Below, in pieces: positions 10,246 through 21,835 of a stretch of 64,000 bases of DNA. The notes beneath the pieces are model-generated. The model did no database searches, was not told the origin of the DNA, and saw only the letters and a list, made by a program, of their open reading frames with translations. A program made the position numbers and the translations under genes. Each line of letters begins with the position of its first letter. Positions within the stretch are counted from its first letter, which is position 1. Source of the stretch: Diplolepis rosae (Eukaryota; Arthropoda; Insecta; Hymenoptera; Diplolepididae); contig JAPYXD010000714.1 in assembly GCA_030998225.1 (NCBI GenBank), positions 2,914,001 through 2,978,000 on the forward strand, given 5' to 3'.

Positions 10246-11167
10246 GGGTATTTCATAAAAAAAAATTTTTTGTTTGTCCGCGGCCGTATCGCGAAAATTG
10301 GTTTCTGTAGGTGAGAAAATACTTACCTAATTTTTTCAGATTAAAAAAAAAATGTAGAGGTCGCGAGCATCAATTTTATGTAAAAATTAAGATTTTTGTA
10401 GTTTTCATTTTTTAAAAGCTTAAATATTAATTATAGAGAAATACTCGATAGATGAAAATGGTCGATAATACATAGCACGAAACTGTCATTTTACAGCTGA
10501 TTGAAAAAAAAAAAATTGGTCCCGGTAGTGGTCACAAAAGGCAAGATTTCGTAGTAACATAAAGAGATAAAGACACAATTGTGTACCTAAACATTTTTTA
10601 TAAGGATTGAAAAAATTACGGGATCTACTCTGTACAATAGGGAAAAAACTATTATGAAGAAAAGAGGAAAAATTTTAAAACGAAGCGCTAGAAAAAAAAT
10701 ATATAAATAAAAAAAAAAAATTATTTGATAGTGCGGCTTATAATGGCTTCTTTATCATTGAACTACATCAAGTAATTAATAAACGCCCTATTAAAATGTT
10801 CTTAGATATATAAACATTTTATATTATCATAAAATAAGTCCTTTAATTATCGCAGATTTACTAGCTGAAGGAAATTGTAAAATGTTTGTTTTCTATGATT
10901 ATTTGATGCTGTAAGAACATTTGAATAGGGCGTTTATTAATTACTTGATGTAGTTCAATGATAAAGAAGCCATTATAAGCCGCATTATCAAATAATTTTT
11001 TTTTTTTATTTAAAACTACAAAAATCTTAATTTTTACATAAAATTGATACTCACGACCTCTACATTTTTTTTTAATCTGAAAAAATTAAGTAAGTATTTT
11101 CTCACCCACAGAAACCAATTGTCGCGATACGGCCGCGGACAAACAAATTTTTTTTTTTTGAAACACC

Positions 11168-11168
<1 letters not shown>
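10246..11168. mobile_element. Foldback element, about 0.92 kb
   Basis: The ends are inverted repeats, GGGTATTTCA on the left and GGGTGTTTCA as the reverse complement on the right. They are followed by a shared stretch with TTTGTCCGCGGCCGTATCGC and AATGTAGAGGTCG. A second inverted block (TATTTGATAGTGCGGCTTAT and neighbours, 10715-10800 against 10910-11000) lies further in. The right arm lacks about 290 bases present in the left (about 10400-10690), so the arms are asymmetric. No coding capacity. TA-like flanks. Confidence 0.7.
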
Positions 11169-11169
<1 letters not shown>

Positions 11170-11236
<67 letters not shown>

Positions 11237-11260
11237 ATATATGTGTATATCATGTCTCCA
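11170..11260. repeat. TA/TG microsatellite
   Basis: A run of (TA)n followed by (TG)n and TATG units, immediately beside the foldback element. Confidence 0.95.
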
Positions 11261-11740
11261 AACAAATAGGTAAATAAAATTTCGGATTAATTCCAAACCG
11301 ATATCAGGTAACTAAATACGCACACACGACGTGTATTTGATTACCTGACACCTAATTATAAATCTATAAAATACGGGAAAATTAAGAAATGTACCTCACA
11401 TCACGATGCCCAACCTTAATTAAAAACAGAATGTAATGTAACAGGGAGAAGGATGAGGAGTGAGATGAATGAACAAAAATATACGCGCACGTAACAACTG
11501 TCGCCGATTTCATAAAAAGCTTGCACTCATCCGCACACGTATACTCGCGGACCATATACGTGCTTCCATATTTTATATAACAAACGTTAAAATTCCTCAA
11601 CTACTGGTATTGATGTCATGCCTACGGAACATTTCCTACCATACCTATCCACACCCAACAGAAGTACAATACACAGATAATGGGAATAGACTATTTGAAA
11701 CTTGGATAGCCACGACTTGTCATAGCCAGTGAGTAAAATG
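11261..11740. other. Nothing recognised
   Basis: Mixed-composition DNA between two foldback elements. It may be the 5' part of the + oriented family-1 LTR that resumes at 14362, but I could not align it. Confidence 0.3.
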
Positions 11741-11746
11741 TTAGGA

Positions 11747-14355
11747 GCAGTGATCCCAGAATGCGTAAGATTTTTTCTCCCACCACGTTCCCGCGTGTAA
11801 GCAATACATATAAACGTGCCGTGTCGATGTATTCCCGCTCCATCGCTTGTTAGCACGCTCGCAAATCGAGAATTGGATGATAGCCACTGCTTCTTCGTTT
11901 TCTCTCGGCTTCGCTTCGGCTGTTGGGTTCGGTACTGTTGGTTCGTCAAAAGTCGAGAATTGCCGAGAATGCACGATTCCAACTTGTATTTTTTCGCCGG
12001 CTTGGCTAATTTCAAGGTTTCAAGATTTGGAGGATTTGGAGGATTTGGAGGTTGGGGTCGTATTCTGTCACTTTTGTTTACAAAATTTGACAACTCCAAC
12101 AAAGGCTTGAAAACATTGACGTTTGAAGTCTTGAAATATGATATGTTAATTACTTTCAGGACATTTTACAGGATGTTTTCGAGTGTGTAATCTGCAGACA
12201 ATATATGATAAGTTACTGGAGGTCTATAAAGTTGTTATATATTCAATATATTACATAAGAAAAGTGTAGGTTAGGTTTAAAGTATATATTTCATTCTCAA
12301 GTCTCAAGTGGTTTTAAATTTTGAAATTTCGTGTTACATTTTTCAATTGATTTAAAATATTGCAAATTTAGAATAATACTAATTATTTTTATTATACATT
12401 TATTCAGTTAGTCAACATTTATTTTAATGCAATTTTCGTGAAGAAACATGAAAACTAAAAAATTTGTAATTTACAATAACAGTCTATTCATATTAAAAAA
12501 ATTTTTTTGCATAAGTACTTTCTTAAATTTTCATTAAATTAAATATTAAATATTTATAATATTTTCAATGAAAATAGAGCATATATATGAAATAATAAAA
12601 ACCACAACTTTGAGAGGAAAACTTGTTAATATAACTACAAGTTTTTTTATTAAAACTTTACAAAACTATTAATTGCTTAAAATTCTTATATCAGTATAGG
12701 GATAAACAATATTATATTTCATATATATTCCCTATTTTCATTGAAAATATTATAAATATTTAATATTTAATTTAATGAAAATTTAAGAAAGTACTTATGC
12801 AAAAATTTTTTTTAAATATTAATAGATTGTTATAAATTACAAATTTTTTAATTTTCATTCTTCTTTACGAAAATATCATTAAAATAAATGTTGACTAACT
12901 GAATAAATGTATAATAAAAATAATTAGTATTATTCTAAATTTGCAATATTTTAAATCAATTGAAAAATGAAACACGAAATTTCAAAATTTAAAACCACTT
13001 GAGACTTGAGAATGAAATATATACTTTAAACCTAACCTACACTTTTCTTATGTAATATATTGAATATATAACAACTTTATAGACCTCCAGTAACTTATCA
13101 TATATTGTCTGCAGATTACACACTCGAAAACATCCTGTAAAATGTCCTGAAAGTAATTAACATATCATATTTCAAGACTTCAAACGTCAATGTTTTCAAG
13201 CCTTTGTTGGAGTTGTCAAATTTTGTAAACAAAAGTGACAGAATATGACCCCAACATCCAAATCCTCCAAATCTTGAAACCTTGAAATTAGCCAAGCCGG
13301 CGAAAAAATACAAGTTGCAATCGTGCATTCTCGGCAATTCTCGACTTTTGACGAACCAGCAGTGGCGATCATATTCCATACAATCATGAATAAATTAAAG
13401 TACAGCAATTAATTTTTTTAATTAAAAATTTGTACTTAGACCACATTAAATTAATATTAAATTTAAATGCAAATCCGGTGTAAACTATATTGTTTTTCGA
13501 CCTGAGCAACATTTCTTGACTTTGAATTTCATTGGAAGATTTTTCGATTAACGTTCAAATTTTTCAACAAATTTGCCAGATCAGCCAATTGCAAAAGTTT
13601 TCAAAGTATTTAATTAAAATAATTACACGTATTTCTCGAATATTTCAAAACAAAAATGGCCTAAAATAAAGATATATATATATTTCTAACATAAAACTAA
13701 GAATGTAAATTTCAAACATAAATTTTATGTACATCTCTTCTCAATGAAAAATAACTTGCGAACTGAAAATTGTTTAAATGTACGAATTTGTTAAGAAGTA
13801 TGGAAATTCGTAATTACTAATTGAAGCTTTGATTTTTGAAAAGCTAAAAATGTTTTAAATGTATATATTGATTCAAATTTTTCACATTTAACGTGTTAAA
13901 ACCCTTAAATAATTTGACAGGATTTTTCAGATATTTATTTTAGGGATATTTTCTAAAAATTTCAAAAAAAGAAATATATATCTTAAACAACATATTTCAT
14001 ATATTTAAAATTGTCGTATGTTTCTCGCCTCTATTGCACGATGCCGAGAAAGTTGAGAGAAACACAATTCTCAATTTCCACTCAATAACCGACAGCATGA
14101 AATCTGAAATTATACGTGTTACAATCGTGCATTCTCGGCAATTCTCGACTTTCGACGAACCAACAGTACCGAACCCAAGAGCCGAAGCGAAGCCGAGAGA
14201 AAACGAAGAAGCAGTGGCAATCATCCAATTCTCTATTTGCAAGCGTGCAAACAAGCGATGGAGCGGGGATACATCGACAAGACGCATTTATATGTGTTGC
14301 TTACACGCGGGAACGTGGTGGGAGAAAAAATCTTACGCATTCTGGGATCACTGGC
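11747..14355. mobile_element. Large rearranged foldback element, 2.6 kb
   Basis: The outer ends are inverted repeats (GCAGTGATCCCAGAATGCG on the left). Both are flanked by TTAGGA (11741-11746 and 14356-14361), a likely target duplication. Bases 11960-12600 pair with 12716-13370 around a 100 bp centre. The outermost arm, 11747-11985, pairs with 14111-14355. Between the two right-hand pieces lie about 740 AT-rich bases (13371-14110), and the arm sequence at the junction is partly duplicated. This points to an internal rearrangement or insertion. Open frames inside are by-products of the arms. Confidence 0.8.
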
Positions 14356-14361
14356 TTAGGA

Positions 14362-15638
14362 GGTCTGAACCGCTATCTTCTTAATATGAGAAATACGTAA
14401 AAAGAAGAAGGAGGGTTCAGAATAAAAACTAACAAACCTAAAGGGTTAAATTAACATCGACCTCTTATTCAGTAATTCTACGGATCGAAAATAAAAGAAA
14501 ACGATTACGTAGCAGAAAGAGGAAAAATTTCTCAATTTGGCAATAGACATGAAAGAAATTACGGCTACCAAGTATTTAGACATCCATTATTTCCAAATTC
14601 CTGGTCAGCACGTTCCACATAAAATCCTAAGTCATCAAAATTCCCTTCTCCAAGTGACATCGATACAAGTGTATAATAAAGAATCAATTTCAAATCAAAA
14701 AACGCAGTCTTACAAGCTTCTTGACTCGATCAAGAAGTTTAAAGGAGTAAAGCCCGGTCTTTGCTTTTGCCCGTCCGCGGTTCAGAACAGGTGTCAGTAA
14801 ATCGAACGAAGTCTCGTGAGTACACAGTGGGCGGACGTGAATAATATTCAATCTTCTCTCCGATGGAAGCCTTTCGCGGGGTTGCGACGCAGGGAAAACA
14901 TTATATTTTTTTGAAAAATATTTTTTCTCACCACTACGATTCGCGCCCTAGCGTTAGGGCACGCCGGTGGTCGGTTAGTAGATTAACCTAATAGTGCGTT
15001 GGCAGCTTGGGGTCGAACACAAAAAGAGAACTTCATTTCGTCGAAACTTAAAACGACGGAGAGATTTTCCTTTTTTTTTAAAAACCAGCACTAGGGTTGC
15101 GAAGAAAACAGGAGTGGAGAGAACAAACAATTTAAACGTACTGTTTGTTCTCTGGTTGAAAACCATCCACCTTCTTCTTTTCCCAAAGCTAGGGTGTAAA
15201 AAGGTGATAGAGATAACGTGCATGTGTGTGTGCGGCAAAAAAAAAGCTTGAGTGACTTTTCTTAGAGTCACCATCCTGAAACGAATCTAAGGCCCAGTCG
15301 TCATCCTTCTCGACAGGTAGGATTAAGTATCAGATAAGGGTGAGTCTGTATCATTTATAATTTTTGTAATAATTAATTCCAAATCCAATAAAACTGTCAT
15401 ATACAATTGGGAATCTTTTTAACAAACTTCCGTCTATAAATTTAATTCCTATCACCATGGCATTAAGAAAAATTGGTGGAGATAAGGCACCCTCAGCCGA
15501 GGGTAGAAAGATCGCGGAACCACATAAAAAAAATAAAAAGACACATTCGTGTGTTGCGTTTTGTGTAGCCTCCACGTACGCAAATCAAATATACTTAATT
15601 TTCCTTTTAATTATTTTTTTTTTGAGTCGTACGTAACA
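14362..15638 (+). mobile_element. LTR, family 1, + orientation (5' edge unresolved)
   Basis: Aligns along its length with the reverse complement of 23438-24640 and with the last 1.2 kb of the solo LTR 35123-37307. Shared landmarks include CCGTCCGCGGTTC, GGGCGGACGTGAATAA, TCGTCGAAACTTAAAACGACG, GTAGCCTCCACGTACG and the terminal CGTACGTAACA. It points opposite to the gag-pol it abuts, so it cannot be that element's own 3' LTR in normal arrangement. It is more likely a separate insertion or an inverted piece. Confidence 0.7.
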
Positions 15639-16770
15639 ATGCTGACTTCGTTATCATCGTTGCTCTCGTCGCTGCCTTTAGGCAAGGGCGGAACGTCGAC
15701 GATTACCCTTGATGGTTCGCCCGGGTTGTTAGTGTCTTCTATAGGCTCGGGGTTGGGTGTTGCTCCTGCATCTATTCCCTCACGGGCGAGCCTATCAGCT
15801 GCTTCATTTCCTTCGATGCCGTTGTGCCCTGGGACATAATTCCAAATCACCTGTATAGATTCGAGTGCCCTTTTTAGTTGCTCGAACTTGGTTCGGTTTT
15901 TCACCGGTTTGTTCTCAGCAGTTTTCCAATCGTTCTTTTCCCATGTCGGGATCCACTCTGTCGCGCTGCTGACTAGGTATTTAGAATCGGTATTAATTCT
16001 TAATTTCTTTATTCCAGCGTCCTGAGCTCTTCGAGTAGCCTCGACAGCGGCTTTGATTTTGGCAACATTGTTTGTATGTCGATCTCTGGCCGGCCGGGAT
16101 ATATTCAGCGGGTTGTCAGGACCAAACCAGACTCCGATACCGTCTCTAGGTTCGCCTTTCCCGTTGTAGCTGCAAGCGCCATCAACGAAGACGTCAACGT
16201 AGGGTTCCTGGATAGGACGGAAACAAGGGCTCGGAGCACGGATACGTGGAGGTGCACTCTTCGGCGGGGACCCACCCTTCGTGTCTCCAATGCGCAGCTC
16301 CAGGCTCGGAAGGACACTGTGCGACTTTTTGTACACAGGAGGATCGGTGTCTTCGCTACTATCGCCGCTGGAAGATCGAATCCTCTCTTAAGAGGATTCT
16401 CGGCTATCTGTAAGTGCTTTTGGGGGTTTCCTTGCCTTCCTCTTCGCTTGTGAATAGCAGCTGTGTATTCGACTTCTTTTTGCGTAGAAGCCGCAATGGT
16501 TTTAGATTTGGCAGCTTTAAACGCGGTTGACCTCGTGATTGAAGGTTTACCTTTCGTTATTGATGGGTTTAGATCAACGGCGATTTCCTTTTTCGCCTTA
16601 GCCGTTTTCGTAGGGCGCGGGACACGACCGGAAGTACTGGGTGCTATTTGCATGGATCCAGGTCTGGTCCGTTGAGTGACCGACCTAGTAACAGGTTTCG
16701 ATCTTTCCGCCTCAACCTTGTTGCGAATGACCAGCACCTGCTTGCGAGTTCCAGTTGGGCTGTCCCTGCC
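15636..16770 (-). pseudogene. Gypsy Pol tether joined to a cellular-type RNase H1 domain
   Basis: The reading begins in a basic Pro/Ser/Lys linker after the RT/RNase H tether (KVEAERSKPVTRSVTQ, then a KRRGRQGNP AT-hook-like stretch). After one frameshift near 16330 it enters a complete RNase H1-type domain: VDVFVDGACSYNG (first Asp), RINTDSKYLV (Asp), VPGHNGIEGNEAADRLAREG (His and last Asp). The catalytic Glu of the usual AEI(K)AA motif is Lys here (VAKIKAA), so this copy would be dead. The domain resembles eukaryotic RNASEH1 more than a gypsy RNase H. A Pro-rich acidic tail runs into the opposed LTR. No integrase is present. Confidence 0.75.
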
Positions 16771-17694
16771 TGTTCTTGTTATTTTAGAGTTGCGTTTCCT
16801 CTGGTACGGGGAGTTGGATCAATTCATTACCTCCAAATTAACGGAGTCCACAGAGGATTCAGTTGAACATGTCGAATCGGTGTCTGTGGCTGGATTTCCG
16901 GAGAGAGCCTCAAATCCTCGATTTAATTTTCCCTTTTTGTATTCAAATTTGTATTGGTAGTCCTGAGGCCGCAACCTCCGAAGTAGAATTCATGCTCCGG
17001 GGTTCTCAACGTATGTTATCCAGTGTATTGGCTCGTAATCGCAAGCTAATATGGATTCTCGGCCGTACAGATACGTTCGGAAGTTCATCACAGCATATAA
17101 CACGGCAAGGCACTTTCTCTGCCTTGGCATACTTTTGCTTGCAGGCATTCATTGTTTTGGAAAAGTACGCTACGGGCATATCCACCCCATCTTTCTCTTG
17201 CGTCAATATTGCTCCGACCGTATGGTCAGAAGCATCAGTGGTGAGCTTGAAGGTCTTCTGAAAATTTGGATACAGAAGGATAGGTGTCTTGCAGAGGTAC
17301 CGGCGAAGTTTCCTGAAGCTTCTTCTTCGGCTGCATCCCCCTTCCCATTTCACGTCCTTCTTGAGGAGATCAGAGAGTGGCTTTGCTATTTTTGCATAAT
17401 CTTTGATAAATCTCCGGTAGTATCCGGAGAGCCCGAGAAATTGTCGAATCGCTCGAACGGTGGTGGGTCGAGGAGATTTCCTAATTGCATTAATTTTTGC
17501 CGGATTAGGTTTCACCCCGTCACGCCCGATAATATGCCCCAAGTAAGCTACTTCTGTCCTCAAGAAGTCGCACTTATCCGATTGCAACTTTAGATTACCA
17601 TCCCGCAGGCGATCGAAAAGTCTTCTGGCCTTTTTGTCGTGTTTCTCGAGACTCTCTGCATAAACTACAATGTCGTCTAGATAAACGAATACTA
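16771..17694 (-). pseudogene. Ty3/gypsy reverse transcriptase (second half) and RNase H start
   Basis: Minus-strand Pol, continuing from the part beyond the nested mariner. It shows the catalytic box FVYLDDIVVYAES, the thumb (FLRTEVAYLGHIIGRDGVKPNP), the connection FLGLSGYYRRFIKDYAKIAKPL, and the gypsy RNase H opening (KLTTDASDHTVGAILTQEKDG). After about 17030 the frame shifts, but RNase H and tether fragments can be followed on other frames (for example LQDYQYKFEYKKGKLNRG near 16930). The copy is broken by frameshifts as well as by the mariner. Confidence 0.9.
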
Positions 17695-18980
17695 GGTTGT
17701 TCAAAAAGTTTTGAAAGCGACATCTATAGAGCAGTAGAAGAACCAAAATTTCTACGCCATTTTAAGATTTCATCTTTCATATGAACATAACCAAAGTGTC
17801 ATTCCACTCTGTCAATTCATTGTTTGTTTACAAGACGTTTGAAGTTGACGTGTCAGTGTATTTTTGTACAATGGAAAAAACCGAATATCATGCAGTGATA
17901 AAATTCTTTGTTTTGGAAGGTTTATCAGCAACGGAAATTCATACAAAAATGGTGAAAGTGTTAAAGGAAGCTGCTCCATTCATTTTCAAATGTGCATCGA
18001 TGGGTTTTAGAGTTTAGACGTGGTCGAAAAAGCGTTGAAGACGATCCACGCTCAGGACATCCAAAAAGTGCATCAACACCAGCATTCATAGCAAAAGTAC
18101 AGGATATGATTTTGGAAGATCGTCGATTGACCGAGAGAGATTTAGCAGAGGCCCTAGACATCTCATTAGGCAGTGTGAGTCATATTTTACGTGAAATTTT
18201 GGGTTTCAGAAAGCTCTGTGCACAATGGGTGCCGTATTCGCTCACAATGGAACAAAAACACGTTCGAATGCGACTTTCTGAGCAACATTTGGAGTGTTTT
18301 CCAAACGATAAAAAGGATTTTTTGCGTCGATTTATCACTATGGATGAGACTTGGGTCTTCCATCATGATCCTGAATCAAAACAAGAGGCTAAGGAGTGAT
18401 GTGAACCAGGCACTTCGGCACCGAAGCGAGTTCGTGTCCAGAAATCGGCGAAGAAGATGTTAGCATCAGTTTTTTAGGTGCAAAAGGGATTTTGTTGGTG
18501 GATTATCTCCAAACTGGCAAAACAATAAATTCTGAATATTATTGTAACCTTTTGGATCAATTGGATGCAAAAATTCGTGAAAAAGACCCGGTTTGCAGAA
18601 GAAAAAAATCCTTTTTCATCAAGACAATGTACCCGCTCACACAGCTCAAAAAACCATCACTAAAATAACCGAATTAAAGTACGAATTGTTGCAGCATCCA
18701 CCTTATTCGCCTGATTTAGCTCCCTCTGACTTCTGGCGGTTCCCACACCTCAAGAAATTCCTTCGTGGGAAGCATTTTTCATCAAACGAAGAGGTTATAG
18801 CCGTCGTAGAGGAGTATTTTGCAGACCTTGCAGAAAGTCGCTTCCATGATGGGATAAACAAGTTGGAAGACCGTTGGACCAAATGTATTGATCTTATGGG
18901 AGATTATACTGAGCAATAAAAGTGATTTCACCAAAAAAAAACGTATTTTCATTTCCGCTTTCAAAACTTTTTGAACAACC
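17695..18980 (+). mobile_element. Full-length mariner element, 1286 bp
   Basis: Perfect 25 bp terminal inverted repeats (left begins GGTTGTTCAAAAAGTTTTGA, at 17695-17719; right at 18956-18980). TA duplications lie at 17693-17694 and 18981-18982. Its length is the standard 1.3 kb of mariner. It is inserted in the RT gene just before the YLDD box; removing the element and one TA restores continuity of the host Pol. Confidence 0.95.
17871..18919 (+). pseudogene. Mariner transposase (D,D34D type), frameshifted
   Basis: Catalyses cut-and-paste transposition at TA sites. Starts MEKTEYHAVIKFFVLEGL (N-terminal helix-turn-helix) and shows FRRGRKSVEDDPRSGHP, the WVPYSLT linker region and the catalytic motifs: first Asp in FITMDETWVFHH, second in FHQDNVPAHTA, third in PYSPDLAPSDF. 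The Asp-to-Asp spacing fits D34D. At least three defects are visible: a frameshift near 17985, one near 18390 after PESKQ, and another near 18585. The TIRs are still perfect, so the copy is fairly young or could be mobilised in trans. Confidence 0.95.
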
Positions 18981-18982
18981 TA

Positions 18983-19623
18983 GTACTTCTGTACCATGTA
19001 TTCCTTTCAATACTGTATCCATAAGACGCTGGAAGGTAGCGGGCGCGTTTTTGATCCCCATAGGCATGCGAAGGTATTCAAAGTGTCCTCGGGGTGATAA
19101 AAATGCTGTTTTCGCCCGATCTTCAGGTTGTGTATCGACTTGGTGGAAACCACTTGCGAGGTCGAACACCGAGAAATATTGGGCATTCCCAAGCTGGTCG
19201 AAAATGTCCGAAATTTTGGGCAGTTGATAGGCGTCTTCTATCACTTTTTCATTAAGAGCTTGGAAGTACTGTTTTTCTATCTGGGCACGTATCTGTTCAG
19301 TAGCCTCGTGAGGTGACCTGTACTGTTTCTTAACGATGATTTTGTCGTCGATGGTCGGGATTTGATGCTGGATCAGATGAGTGGAGGTGAGCTTCTCGCC
19401 ATTCAGATAGAAGATGTCAGAATACATAGTCCTTTTCCTATGGCGTTAAATGTGGTACATGCAAACTTTGTATCACTTTTCGGACGCGATCTGAGAACTC
19501 TCCTCCCAGCTCTTCCTGAGGATATTCCTGCAAGTCTTCTGTTTCTAAATCCGAGAATTCCTCACCGGGGAATTTACAGAAATCAAAGGGAATGATTTCT
19601 TGAGGTTGGACACTAAGTTCCAT
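18983..19623 (-). pseudogene. Ty3/gypsy reverse transcriptase, first half
   Basis: Minus-strand Pol up to the mariner insertion. It contains the N-terminal RT segment (HQIPTIDDKIIVKKQYRSP), the finger region ending YQLPKISDIFDQLG, and the first catalytic Asp in FSVFDLASGFHQVD. RPRGHF/FEYLRMPMGIKNAPATFQRLM-type motif B follows. The expected SPWNSP-like motif before YQLP is missing, which points to a small internal deletion. It follows the protease about 70 bases downstream. Confidence 0.9.
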
Positions 19624-19691
19624 ATCGTGTTCCGCGGTGTTGATAGCGAGGACACGACATTTGCCGTCTTGAGCGGTGAAGGCCGCTTCGC

Positions 19692-20210
19692 CTATATATA
19701 TATACCTTCTGGAGTGTCAATCCTTGGCAGGTATCCTTGGCGAACATTCGAATTAGATACGTCTATTGCGATCGGTTGCCAAGTCCTCGCTTTGATTTTC
19801 AAGATTCTGGCAAAGGACTTGATTTCCGATTTAAGAGTTTTATTGGCTTCTTGAGATTCCGAGTCGACAAATGGGATCGGAGTTATTGGATTCGACACGG
19901 TAACTAAGGTGTTGTGTCTAAACGAAATTTGAGCTTGCTCCCACCGTAGGTATGGTCGTCCTAAGATCCCGTCAGGCGAGATAGGAAGTTCGTTATCTAC
20001 AACATGGAACTCCACGGGACTCTTAAAAATAGTAACCTTCATGGTACCGATTGTTCTCACGGGGTCATTGGTTATGCCCGTGATGAGAATGGAATTCAGG
20101 GGCTCTATAAGAATTTCCTGGCGCAAAGCGTGGAGTTTTAGAAGATTCACGTCGGAATCTGGGTCGACCAGGAAGGTGGCTGTAGGGCCTCGAAATTCGG
20201 GTGCAGTCAA
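19692..20210 (-). pseudogene. Ty3/gypsy aspartic protease region
   Basis: Cleaves the Gag-Pol polyprotein. The order of elements fits retropepsin: an active-site strand (ATFLVDPDSDVNLLKL), a flap region, and the second hydrophobic-Gly motif (GILGRPYLRW). The catalytic Asp-Ser/Thr-Gly is altered here (VDPDSD), which suggests decay. The downstream part up to 19440, in shifted frames, is a spacer before RT. Confidence 0.75.
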
Positions 20211-20269
20211 CTTAACTTCTGGTGAGTCTTCTTGGCCGCGTCCCGTTCGAAGGACCCTATGGAGTTCTC

Positions 20270-21240
20270 CTAAAAGTGAACTGACTTGGGACGCTCTTGT
20301 TGGATTGAGTGACTCGTCACAGCGTCCGAGCGACGAGTCGCTTGGAAGTTTAAAGCTCCTGAGGGTCCTGGAGATGTTGATCTAGGAGGGGTCATGCTTC
20401 CTGCCGTTTTACCTTGACCTTGCCATGGTGCATTGCCAGGTACTCTTGGGCTCTTTTCAATGGGTGGGTACTGCATCATTGCGGGATGAGAGGGGTAAGG
20501 GTAGTGAGGCGAATAGGGAAAATTGGGTGGATAGTGAGAAAAGGTGTACGGGTCTTGGGATTGATAGGGAGGATATGGTGAGGGGTATTGATTATACATT
20601 GGTGGGTACATTGAATCCGGTGCCATGTTGGGTCTATTACTTGGCGTTATCGTGGCTGCGGCCCTTTCTTTCAAACTCGGCTTCTCGAACTTGACCTGCT
20701 TCTCCGAGTGGTCCATTTGTTTTGAGAAGGGACTCGGTGAGCGTGGAGTCTCAGGCACATGTTCTCTGGGTCGTGAGATATGATAGGAGGACGCGGCGTT
20801 CCTAGCTTTCTCCGTGTATTTCTGCCCTTCTTCCGCGTGCAGGGCGTGCTCGAATGCCTCGCTAAGATCCTTTGGATTTCGATATCAACAAAAATAGATA
20901 TATCATCAGGGAGACCCCTACTGAAAGCGTCTAAAGCACAGTCGATTACTGGCTTCATCATAATGGTGCTTTCTTTGGTGTGTCCGTACGTGCCCGTATA
21001 TTTTTCTTCTATCGCGTGTCTGGCGCCACTCAAAAGGCCCTGTACGCGATCGTTATAATCGCTCACGGTTTTTGATTGCTTCATCCGCAGGTTGACGATA
21101 GACTCTAAGTACCATTGGTACTTTTTCGTCGGCGCGAATCTTTTCTTCAGGTGTCTTGTTCGGGTTCCGTTCCCATGTCGTTCCTACCATGGTCATCCCC
21201 ATGTTGGAATGTGATTCGATCCGCGTTCCTAGGCATATTG
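20270..21240 (-). pseudogene. Gag of the same Ty3/gypsy element
   Basis: The capsid-like part (about 21120-20870) reads KYQWYLESIVNLRMKQSK, then VSDYNDRVQGLLSGARHAIE and VIDCALDAFSRGLPDDIS, typical of gypsy Gag. After frameshifts around 20860 and 20750 a Pro/Tyr/Ser-rich tail follows (YPPMYNQYPSPYPPYQSQ). There is no CCHC zinc knuckle, so nucleic-acid binding would rely on the basic tail. It lies directly upstream of the protease, as expected. Confidence 0.75.
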
Positions 21241-21835
21241 TAACGGCGTGAAAACTATGGGCTTAATGTATATGTAAGACCACTTCAGAATATTGTAATC
21301 GAGTGGCGGTGATACGGCCTTCTAGGTTAAGTGTGCGAACTTTCCGTAATTGCGTACCTTGCTTTGTATAATTTGTCAAATTACGCTAGATTAAAACCAC
21401 ACCGGAATATTGTAATACTTAATCCTACATTCATGTGTATATATATGATACAATAGCTTATAATCTACGCCTCAAATTGTAAGACAGGAATAGGTGCTAT
21501 AGTAGAGAACGCTGACAGCCCTGCACAGGTTGTTTATTTATAACCTCGGTTACGCTGTTGCGTATGCTGGTTGTAAGGTAATTATAGATACCTGAATGTC
21601 TGTTCTAATTGTGCAGGAATGCTCCACGTTTCTATGATTATCAGAAGATAAGTTGATTATGGACGACTTGAAATCTGAGCTTAGATCTATTGTAGGCACT
21701 TCTAGTTTCTGATCAGATTTTTATAAAAGTTGGGGTTTGCAAGCTTTCCTGCCTAGTTTTTTAGGGGAGGATTTCTGTCCGTAAACTTCTCTGAACGTTA
21801 GAGATGTGGCTGGAACCGGTAGTGAGGTTGCTCTT
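21241..21835 (-). other. Degraded internal region of the gypsy element
   Basis: Some minus-strand frames near 21800-21600 look coding (Gag-like composition), but stops are frequent. Around 21280-21410 a TTACAATATTC-type motif recurs about 120 bases apart. No defined feature. Confidence 0.3.

Noticed and set aside
11816..12190. 124-codon + frame with FGGFGGFGG repeats
   Set aside because: It lies within a foldback arm; the mirrored arm gives a matching frame at 13116-13379. The Phe-Gly-Gly run is just GGATTTGGA repeated.
16076..16453. 125-codon + frame opposite the RNase H1 domain
   Set aside because: Antisense shadow of a well-supported minus-strand coding region.
17051..17593. 180-codon + frame opposite RT
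   Set aside because: Shadow of the gypsy RT on the minus strand, which has catalytic motifs.
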